Source of the DNA: DAOMNN01 sp050486545 | GTDB taxonomy: Bacteria; Pseudomonadota; Gammaproteobacteria; Burkholderiales; Rhodocyclaceae | Direction: 5' to 3' | Length of the DNA stretch: 64,000 bases | Assembly: GCA_050486545.1 (NCBI GenBank) | Contig: JBJHDM010000011.1 | Span: forward strand, 10,225-74,224 | Shown: in pieces, positions 54,974 through 61,618 of the stretch | How positions within the stretch are numbered: position 1 is the first letter of the stretch | Layout of the letters: every line of letters starts with the position of its first letter | Notes under the pieces: model-generated | The model's input: only the letters and a program-made list of their open reading frames with translations | The model's database searches: none | Told to the model about the DNA's origin: nothing | Translations under genes and position numbers: made by a program

Positions 54974-56269
54974 ATGCCCCTTTTCCCGTTTCGCCGTTTT
55001 ACCGCCGCGCTCACGATACTCGCCGCGACCTTCGTCCTCGACACCGCGGCTTTCGCGGCGACGGTCTGGCGCGTCGCACCTGGAGAGTCGATCCAGGCGG
55101 CCATCGACCGCGCCGCCCCGGGCGACATCGTCGAGGTCGAACGTGGTCGCTATGTAGAGAACCTGAAGATCGAGAAAACCCTGACCTTGCGCGGAATCGA
55201 CCGCCCGACCGTCAGCGCGGGGCTGTCCGGACACGTCATCATGGTCATCGCCGAGGACGTCGTCATCGACGGAATGATCGTCGCCGACTCCGGAGACAGT
55301 CTTCGCGACCAGAACTCGGGGATCTACATCTGGCCCGGATCCCACCGCGCGATCGTACGCAACAGCGACCTCGTCTACAACCTGTTCGGTCTGTGGATCG
55401 AGAAGGCCGAAGACGTATTGATCGAAAACAACACCATCGTGGGCAAGCGCGACTACCGCTCGCCGATGCGCGGCAACGGAATCCAACTCTACAATACGCG
55501 CCGCGCACGCATCATCGGCAACAACGTGAGCTTCGTGCGCGACGCGCTGTACGTCGACGTCAGCCATGACGCGCTCTTCCAGGGCAACCGTCTGCACCAT
55601 AGTCGTTACGGCACCCACTACATGAATTCGTACCGCAACCTGTGGGAGGACAACGACGTCTACATGAATCGCGGCGGGCTGGCCCTCATGGAGGTTCGCG
55701 ACCAGGTCGTGCGCAACAATCGCGTCTGGGCGAATTCGGACCATGGGATCATGCTGCGCACGATCTGGGATACCGTGGTCGAAAACAATATCGTCGCCGG
55801 AAACGAGCGCGGTTTCTTCATGTACGACGCGTACTTCAACGAGCTGCGCAACAACCTGGTCGTCGACAACCTGGTCGGCATGCACGTCTGGGCCGGCTCC
55901 AAGGACAACGAGATCGAACGCAACGACTTCATCAGCAATCGCGAACAGGTCCGCTACGTTGCGGCTGCCGATCAATTGTGGGGGATCAAGGAAGGCAACC
56001 ACTGGAGCAATTATCTTGGCTGGGACCGCAACGGCGACGGCATCGGCGACATCCCCTACGAGGCCAGCGACCTGGTGGATCGCCTGTCCTGGCGCCATCC
56101 GATGATGAAGCTGTTGCTCGCGAGCCCCGCCATCCAGACCTTGCGGCTCGTGGGGCGACAGTTCCCGTTGCTGCGCGCTCCGAGCATCGTGGATCCGAAT
56201 CCACGCATGGAACCCCATCATTCCGACTGGAGAGACTGGCTTGGCAAGCATTTCCCAGGCAGCCGCTGA
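54974..56269 (+). CDS. nosD: NosD, periplasmic copper-site maturation protein
   Basis: 431 residues with a signal peptide ending AAFAA. Then come parallel beta-helix (CASH) repeats from about 40 to 350 (NSGIYIWPG, FGLWIEKAEDVLIENNTI, and similar). The end QLWGIKEGNHWSNYLGWDRNGDGIGDIPYEASD is the family signature. NosD acts with NosF and NosY in delivering sulfur or copper for the CuZ centre. It overlaps nosF by 29 bp. Confidence 0.95.
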   Translation: MPLFPFRRFTAALTILAATFVLDTAAFAATVWRVAPGESIQAAIDRAAPGDIVEVERGRYVENLKIEKTLTLRGIDRPTVSAGLSGHVIMVIAEDVVIDGMIVADSGDSLRDQNSGIYIWPGSHRAIVRNSDLVYNLFGLWIEKAEDVLIENNTIVGKRDYRSPMRGNGIQLYNTRRARIIGNNVSFVRDALYVDVSHDALFQGNRLHHSRYGTHYMNSYRNLWEDNDVYMNRGGLALMEVRDQVVRNNRVWANSDHGIMLRTIWDTVVENNIVAGNERGFFMYDAYFNELRNNLVVDNLVGMHVWAGSKDNEIERNDFISNREQVRYVAAADQLWGIKEGNHWSNYLGWDRNGDGIGDIPYEASDLVDRLSWRHPMMKLLLASPAIQTLRLVGRQFPLLRAPSIVDPNPRMEPHHSDWRDWLGKHFPGSR

Positions 56270-57188
56270 GGCGGCCGACCACAGCCCGATGATCGAGGTC
56301 CGCGGTGTCACCAAGCACTTCGGACCGATCCACGCCGTCGACGGGGTCGACCTGGACGTCGCACCGGGAGAGCTGTTCGGCCTGATCGGGCACAACGGTG
56401 CCGGCAAGAGCACCTTGTTCAAGATGATGCTCGGACTCACGCCGATCACGTCGGGAAGCATCCGGATCGCCGGGCGGGACATCGCCGGTTCCGACTTCCG
56501 GACGGTACGGCGCAAGGTCGGATACCTTCCCGAGAACGTCGTGCTCTACGACAATCTGACCGGACTGGAGACGCTGCTGTTCTTCGCGCGGCTCAAGCAT
56601 GCTTCACCCCGCGACTGCGCGGCGGCACTCGAGCGGGTCGGACTCGTGCAGGCCGCCCATCGACGGGTGCGCGAGTATTCGAAGGGCATGCGCCAACGCC
56701 TGGGTTTTGCCCAGGCATTGCTCGGAAACCCGCAGATCCTGTTTCTCGACGAACCGACCAACGGTCTCGACCCGGAAGCGATCCGCGAGTTCTATGCGAT
56801 CCTGCGTGGGCTTCGCGGCGAAGGGGTGACCGTCATCCTGACCTCGCATATCCTCGCCGAGATCCAGGAGCGGGTCGACCGGCTCGCGATCATGGCATCG
56901 GGTCGGATCCAGGCGGTCGGTACGGTGCAGGCGCTGCGCGAACGGATGGACCTTCCGCTGCACATCGAAGTCCGAGCCCGCGAAGAGGCCATGGCCGAAC
57001 TGCGGTCGACGCTGGATGCGCTGGCGGTCGGCGACCGTGAGGAGCGTCCCGACTCGATCCTGCTCAAGTGCCGACGGGACCAGAAGATGGGCATCGTGCG
57101 GGCCCTGATCGCACTCGGGACGAGCATCGAGGATGTCGTCGTGCGCGAACCCTCTCTCGAGGATGTGTTTTTCGGTTTCTCCGACTAA
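56241..57188 (+). CDS. nosF: NosF, ABC transporter ATPase
   Basis: 315 residues from TTG 56241, supported by GGAGA upstream; ATG 56289 (MIEVRGVTKHFG) is possible but poorly placed. It has Walker A GHNGAGKST, signature YSKGMRQRLGFAQ, Walker B ILFLDEPTNGLDP and the switch His in LTSHI. It energises NosY and works with NosD. The gap to nosY is 13 bp. Confidence 0.93.
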   Translation: MASISQAAAEAADHSPMIEVRGVTKHFGPIHAVDGVDLDVAPGELFGLIGHNGAGKSTLFKMMLGLTPITSGSIRIAGRDIAGSDFRTVRRKVGYLPENVVLYDNLTGLETLLFFARLKHASPRDCAAALERVGLVQAAHRRVREYSKGMRQRLGFAQALLGNPQILFLDEPTNGLDPEAIREFYAILRGLRGEGVTVILTSHILAEIQERVDRLAIMASGRIQAVGTVQALRERMDLPLHIEVRAREEAMAELRSTLDALAVGDREERPDSILLKCRRDQKMGIVRALIALGTSIEDVVVREPSLEDVFFGFSD

Positions 57189-57201
57189 GGAATCTGCAAC
57201 A

Positions 57202-58017
57202 GTGGACTTCGGATCCGTATCGACGATCGCGAGCAAGGAATTCTGGGACCGCATCCGCAACCGCTGGGTGCTGGCCGTCGCGCTCGTGTTCACCGTGTTC
57301 GCACTGGTGATCGCCTATTTCGGCGGCGCACAGCAAGGGGCCGTGGGTTTTCGCTCGATCGAGTTCACGATCGCCAGCCTGGTCAGCCTCGTCATCTACC
57401 TGATCCCCTTGATCGCACTCGTGCTTGGCTTCGACGCGATCGTCGGCGAGCGCGAGCGCGGCTCGCTGGAACTGCTGCTGTCGCTCCCGATCACGCGTTT
57501 CGAACTGCTGATCGGCAAGTACCTCGGGCTGTCCGCCGCACTGGCGTTCTCCACCATCGCCGGGTTCGGACTCGTCGCAGTCGTGTTGTCGACGCAGATG
57601 ACCATGAGCGCACTGTTCCACTACTTCGGGTTCATGATCAGTTCGGTCCTGCTCGGCATGGCCTTTCTCAGCATCGCGGTCATGCTGTCGGTGTTCTCCC
57701 AGGAGCGCACGCGGGCGTCGGGTCTGGCGATCGCCGTCTGGTTCTTCTTCGTCCTGATCTTCGATCTGCTGCTGCTCGGTGCCCTGGTCCTGACCGGCGG
57801 CATGTACGGTGGGGAGATCTTTCCTTACCTGCTGCTGCTCAACCCTGCCGGCGTGTTCCGTATCCTGAACATCTTCACGCTGGACGACGTTCGCAACCTG
57901 TACGGGCTGGCCACCGTTTTCCCGACCGCGATCGCGGAAACCTGGGTGCTCACCCTGGTGATGCTCGCGTGGATCGCCGCACCGCTCGGTATCGCCGCCT
58001 GGAGATTCCGCACATGA
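57202..58017 (+). CDS. nosY: NosY, ABC transporter permease
   Basis: 271 residues from GTG 57202, with AAGGA about ten bases upstream. Six TM helices with FDAIVGERERGSLELLLSLPITR, the coupling segment of NosY permeases. The stop overlaps nosL (ATGA). Confidence 0.92.
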   Translation: MDFGSVSTIASKEFWDRIRNRWVLAVALVFTVFALVIAYFGGAQQGAVGFRSIEFTIASLVSLVIYLIPLIALVLGFDAIVGERERGSLELLLSLPITRFELLIGKYLGLSAALAFSTIAGFGLVAVVLSTQMTMSALFHYFGFMISSVLLGMAFLSIAVMLSVFSQERTRASGLAIAVWFFFVLIFDLLLLGALVLTGGMYGGEIFPYLLLLNPAGVFRILNIFTLDDVRNLYGLATVFPTAIAETWVLTLVMLAWIAAPLGIAAWRFRT

Positions 58018-58541
58018 AGTTCCGTTCGCTTCGCACCCTCCTGCTCTGCACCGTACTGGGGGCGCTGCTTGCGGCATGCGGGCAGTCCTCCACCGAAGCG
58101 GAAGCAATCATCCCCCATGAGATCACCCGCAGCACGGCCAGTGTCATCGACGGCATGCTGCTAGCCGACTACCCCGGCCCCAAGGCCCAGGTGCATTACG
58201 CCAGGCAGCCCGAGCCGGACTTCTATTGCAACACGGCGGACATGTTCTACATGCATCTCGTACCCGAGCAGATGCGGATGGTTCGCGCGATCTTCGTGCA
58301 GGACATGGGCAAGGCCGACTGGGACGAACCTGTTGGACACTGGATCGACGCCCGCTCCGCCTGGTATGTGGCCGGCTCGAGCCGGCGTGGTTCGATGGGG
58401 CCGACCCTCGCCTCCTTCGCCGAAGAAAAGGATGCGCAACGCTTCGCCGAAGAGTATGGCGGCCGGGTGTTGCGCTTCGACGAGGTCACGATCGAGGTCG
58501 TCGCACCACCGGATGACGGACTTCCCGAGATCGGAGGTTGA
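58014..58541 (+). CDS. nosL: NosL copper chaperone lipoprotein
   Basis: 175 residues. A Sec lipoprotein signal ends LLAAC with Cys22. DGMLLADYPGPKAQVHY (46-62) is the NosL core, followed by FYCNTADMF and FVQDMGKADWDEPVGHWIDARSAWYV. NosL delivers Cu(I) to NosZ. In many NosL proteins a Cys stands just before the GM dipeptide; here it is VIDGM, so one copper ligand may differ. First of three NosL-type genes in the cluster. Confidence 0.92.
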   Translation: MKFRSLRTLLLCTVLGALLAACGQSSTEAEAIIPHEITRSTASVIDGMLLADYPGPKAQVHYARQPEPDFYCNTADMFYMHLVPEQMRMVRAIFVQDMGKADWDEPVGHWIDARSAWYVAGSSRRGSMGPTLASFAEEKDAQRFAEEYGGRVLRFDEVTIEVVAPPDDGLPEIGG

Positions 58542-58548
58542 ACCGAGG

Positions 58549-59091
58549 ATGTGCCGTCACCATGATCGCTTCAGCCCGACCCGCCGCCAGTTGCTGCTCG
58601 CAGCGGCAGGCGCGGGCGCGCTTGCGGCCTGTGGACGACGGCCCAGTGGCAGCCGTCTTCAAGCGGTCGACTTCACCACGGAGACCGTGTGCGTACTGGA
58701 CGGCTTGCGACTCATCGACTACCCCGGCCCGAAGGCGCAGATCCACTATGCGGGACGCACCGACCCCGACTTCTTCTGCGACACGGTCGAGATGTTTCAT
58801 GTGTTTCTTGCCGTTGCACGCCGACAGGATGTCCGCGGACTGTTCGTGCAGGATGTCGGAAAGACCGGATGGGACGAGCCGCAAGGGCACTGGATCGAAG
58901 CCAGGCAGGCCCATTACGTGCACGGATCCTCGCGTTTCGGCCCCATGGGGCCGACACTGGCATCCTTTTCAGCCTCGGCACAGGCCGACGCCTTCGCCGA
59001 TCGCTTCGGAGGTACGGTTCTACGATTCGACGACGTCACCCCGGACATGGTCATCCTGGACGGCGGCGCCCTTCACGATACAAGGATGTAA
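58549..59091 (+). CDS. second NosL-type lipoprotein, Tat-like signal
   Basis: 180 residues. The N-terminus SPTRRQLLLAAAGAGALAAC has a twin arginine and a lipobox Cys, unlike the Sec signal of the first NosL. The core is DGLRLIDYPGPKAQIHY, with GL replacing GM, then FFCDTVEMFHVFL and FVQDVGKTGWDEPQGHWIEARQ. The close match in layout indicates duplication and divergence. Loss of the core Met may alter copper binding. Seven bp separate it from nosL. Confidence 0.85.
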   Translation: MCRHHDRFSPTRRQLLLAAAGAGALAACGRRPSGSRLQAVDFTTETVCVLDGLRLIDYPGPKAQIHYAGRTDPDFFCDTVEMFHVFLAVARRQDVRGLFVQDVGKTGWDEPQGHWIEARQAHYVHGSSRFGPMGPTLASFSASAQADAFADRFGGTVLRFDDVTPDMVILDGGALHDTRM

Positions 59092-59093
59092 TG

Positions 59094-59366
59094 ATGGCTG
59101 ACTTCTTTCGCAACATGGATTATGAAAAGGCGCAGGATGTCGAACGCCTGTCGCGCCTGAGCTACGAACTGCGATGTAACCGGACGGCCCTGCTCGAGCC
59201 CTACGGGGTCGCCGATGCCGTCGCGCTGCTCGAAAGGATCTATGCAGGCGAACTCGCCGAACACCCGGCATACGAACACTACCTCGCGGCACGCACGCTC
59301 GAGGAAACTCGGGAAACCGTCCGCATGCTGATTGCGGACAACCTCAAGGAGGCCCGCAAGTCATGA
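59094..59366 (+). CDS. small protein of the nos cluster, unknown
   Basis: 90 residues from ATG 59094 (a preceding ATG at 59091 overlaps the upstream stop). AGGA lies seven bases upstream. Helical and charged, with no TM segment or signal: MADFFRNMDYEKAQDVERL, then RTALLEPYGVADAVALLERIY. No family recognised. Coupled by ATGA to the next gene. Confidence 0.75.
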   Translation: MADFFRNMDYEKAQDVERLSRLSYELRCNRTALLEPYGVADAVALLERIYAGELAEHPAYEHYLAARTLEETRETVRMLIADNLKEARKS

Positions 59367-59740
59367 GCCTGCACCTCGAACTGGCCGACTTCATCGACAC
59401 CTCCTGCGCGGACGAACTCGATCGCCCCGTCGAACGCAAGCAGGATGGAATCATCGTCCACCTCAAGAACGGCGTAGCACTAACGGTCCATTACGCAGCA
59501 CCCGACGCATACTCGCTGCGCTGGCTGCACGACGGCCAAACGGCTGGGATCGACACCGCACCACTTCACCGCGAGTTGTCGACCTTTCCCAATCATCTGC
59601 ACCACACCGACGGTACCGTCTCGGCCGATCCAGTGACCCGGCCGGAAGCCGACCCCGAAGAGAATGTGAAGGCCTTGGTCGAGGCCTTGCTGCGCAGCCC
59701 CGATCTGGGATTCGTCGCAGGCACTTCGGGATCGCGCTAA
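59363..59740 (+). CDS. small cytoplasmic protein of the nos cluster, unknown
   Basis: 125 residues starting MSLHLELADFIDTSCADEL. The N-terminal half looks like a compact beta-rich domain (GIIVHLKNGVALTVHY) and contains a His-rich stretch (NHLHHTDG). No signal peptide. Overlaps the previous gene by four bases and lies 13 bp before the third NosL-type gene, so it belongs to the nos transcript. Function unknown. Confidence 0.75.
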   Translation: MSLHLELADFIDTSCADELDRPVERKQDGIIVHLKNGVALTVHYAAPDAYSLRWLHDGQTAGIDTAPLHRELSTFPNHLHHTDGTVSADPVTRPEADPEENVKALVEALLRSPDLGFVAGTSGSR

Positions 59741-59753
59741 GAGGAGAGCGGAA

Positions 59754-60350
59754 TTGTCCCCCCGACGGCTCGTACAGGCAGGGATCGCACTATCGCTCGC
59801 GAGTGTCGCTGCGCTGCTGCTCCCGATCGGGCCGGGGGGCAATTCCGGATTTCAGGTCCTCGACGACTACTGCATCGTCGCACCCGCTTTTCCCTTCGAC
59901 CCCACCTCGGGGCTGGAACGATTCGCGGCACGTCCGATCCCGGACGAAGCCCGCTGCCCCGTCTGCGGCATGTTCCCGGCTCGCTACCCGCGCTGGGCCG
60001 CACAAGCCATCTATCGTGACGGAGCAGCCCAGTTCTTCGACTCGCCGGTCAATCTGCACGTCTTCCTCGGCGATGTCGGCCGCTACAGCAGCGGATATCG
60101 TTCGGAAGACGTCGTCGCCACTTTCGTGACGGACATCATGACCGGCGCATGGACGGATGCGACGCATGCATCCTACGTCCACGGCTCCAATGTGCTGGGT
60201 CCCATGCGGGAAGGCAACCTGCCCGCCTTCGCAGAACGGGACGCCGCCGAACGCTTTGCATCCGAACGTGGGGGAGTGGTCCTGTCCGCCGGCGAAATCA
60301 CGCCGGAAATCCTCCAGTCCCTGACGCATTCAGCCCATCACCACCACTGA
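59754..60350 (+). CDS. third NosL-type protein with CPVCGM motif and histidine tail
   Basis: 198 residues from TTG 59754, which has GAGGAGAG just upstream. One N-terminal hydrophobic helix (about 8-26) gives a Sec signal or anchor without lipobox. ARCPVCGMFPARYPRWAAQAIYRDG is the copper-site region with CxxCGM; FFDSPVNLHVFL and SYVHGSNVLGPM follow as in NosL. The C-terminus ends in a natural HSAHHHH. Compared with the first two it keeps Cys-Met ligands but is otherwise distant. It could pass copper on to the other two or to NosZ. Confidence 0.83.
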   Translation: MSPRRLVQAGIALSLASVAALLLPIGPGGNSGFQVLDDYCIVAPAFPFDPTSGLERFAARPIPDEARCPVCGMFPARYPRWAAQAIYRDGAAQFFDSPVNLHVFLGDVGRYSSGYRSEDVVATFVTDIMTGAWTDATHASYVHGSNVLGPMREGNLPAFAERDAAERFASERGGVVLSAGEITPEILQSLTHSAHHHH

Positions 60351-60375
60351 ATTTCAGCGCTTCCCGGGAAAAGGA

Positions 60376-60411
60376 AAGGGGCGGACGACCCCTCCGGGTC
60401 CCCCGCCCCTT
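60376..60411. terminator. bidirectional hairpin between nos cluster and cytochrome c gene
   Basis: AAGGGGCGG (60376-60384) pairs with CCGCCCCTT (60403-60411), and inside it GACCC pairs with GGGTC around CTCC. The compound stem sits between convergent genes. No long T-run on either side. Confidence 0.65.
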
Positions 60412-60439
60412 GCGCGCTTCGGATCGAAGCGGCTTCAGC

Positions 60440-60838
60440 TTACTGCGACTGCGCAACCATGAAGTCGACGGCGGCCTTGACCTCGTCATCCGAGAGGTTG
60501 CTCGCGCCGCCGCGCGCCGGCATCATGCCCTTGCTGCCGGTAAAGCCATCGATCGAATGCTGGTACAGCACATCCATGCCCTGCGCGATGCGCGCTTCCC
60601 ATTCGGCCTTGTCACCGGGCTTCGGTGCACCGGCCACACCCGCCGCATGACACAGCGCGCAGGTCCGGTTGTACACGCCTTGGCCAACGCTGTGGTCGGC
60701 AACCGGCGCAGGGGCTGCGGCCGGCGCTGCTGCCGGGGCGGCCGGCGCAGCGGCCGGAGGCGGTGCGCTTTCCTGCTTGCCACAAGCAGCCAGGAAAACG
60801 GCAAGCGATGCAGCCAGAACGATACTCGTCTTCTTCAT
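60440..60838 (-). CDS. class I c-type cytochrome lipoprotein
   Basis: 132 residues. Signal with lipobox FLAAC (Cys20), then an Ala/Pro-rich linker (about 27-48) like the one in NosZ, then a c5-like domain with CALCH (haem) and the methionine ligand in GMMPARGG. AGGAGA precedes the ATG. Membrane-anchored periplasmic electron carrier. An FNR/DNR-type box with correct spacing lies upstream, and the gene faces the nos cluster, so it is a candidate electron donor to NosZ. That role is inferred. Confidence 0.9.
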   Translation of the reverse strand: MKKTSIVLAASLAVFLAACGKQESAPPPAAAPAAPAAAPAAAPAPVADHSVGQGVYNRTCALCHAAGVAGAPKPGDKAEWEARIAQGMDVLYQHSIDGFTGSKGMMPARGGASNLSDDEVKAAVDFMVAQSQ

Positions 60839-60923
60839 AGGGGTCTCCTGTCATGCCGGTGCGCCTGAGCGATCACACCGGGAAATGTAGGTCGGATGCT
60901 ACCGAACCGGTTGAGTCAATCGC

Positions 60924-60937
60924 TTGACTCGCGTCAA
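60924..60937 (-). promoter_or_regulatory. FNR/DNR-type box of the cytochrome c gene
   Basis: TTGAC-TCGC-GTCAA, both half-sites perfect. On the minus strand TAGCAT (60901-60896) begins exactly 22 nt after the box. An overlapping second inverted repeat, GAGTCAA-TCGC-TTGACTC at 60913-60930, shares one half-site. Confidence 0.7.
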
Positions 60938-61098
60938 ATCATGCCTATCAAAATCCACTTTGCTGCGGATTGTACACACTTCAGCACCCGAAGGGCCAAT
61001 TTTAGCGGCTCCCCGGCACCGAACACAGGGCCAAGCGTTACCGGATGCAAACGATGGCGCAATCGACCCAGCGACCATCGCTCGCAGGTTTGCAGGGG

Positions 61099-61557
61099 TC
61101 AGTCGTCGATGCGCACGGCCTCGAAGTGCACGGGCCCGTACTCCCGCCCACCGCCCGCCGTCACGACGGTGAAGGCAATCCCGTCGCCCCCCACGACGCC
61201 GACATAGTCGTGGCGCATTTCATGCTGCTCGATTCCGACGCGCTCCCGACTTCGCGTATGGAACTGCACGCGATCCCCCTCCAGGCGCCCGTTCTCGATT
61301 GCCCTCCGGATGCCCTGGTACGTCGCACTTCCGGTCAGATCGCCTCCCGTCAAGCGGAACTCGAACCGCTCCTCTTGCGTGGGACCACGCTCGTACGTGA
61401 CCTGCGCAGACCAGCTTCCGACGACGGCTGGCGCTTCCGGCAACCAGAATCGGCTCGAAAGCAGAAACGCGCCCACGAGCACGAGTACCGCCAGCAGCGC
61501 GCCGGAGACAAGCCATTGCGGAGAAGGTTTCGAGTCGTTCAACAATGCACGCGACAT
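61099..61557 (-). CDS. membrane-anchored protein of unknown function
   Basis: 152 residues from ATG 61557. One N-terminal TM helix (about 16-36, WLVSGALLAVLVLVGAFLL) and a C-terminal beta-rich domain starting VVGSWSAQVTYERGP, with repeated strand patterns (EERFEFRLTGGDLTGSATY) that look like a lipocalin-like or calycin-type fold. No catalytic motif seen. It follows the fused acyl-AMP ligase gene 61 bp downstream on the same strand and may be its companion. Confidence 0.7.
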   Translation of the reverse strand: MSRALLNDSKPSPQWLVSGALLAVLVLVGAFLLSSRFWLPEAPAVVGSWSAQVTYERGPTQEERFEFRLTGGDLTGSATYQGIRRAIENGRLEGDRVQFHTRSRERVGIEQHEMRHDYVGVVGGDGIAFTVVTAGGGREYGPVHFEAVRIDD

Positions 61558-61618
61558 GTAGTGATTTCTTTCATCCAAATGACCGCAGAGCGGAAAAACC
61601 GTTCCGACGAATGCGCGA

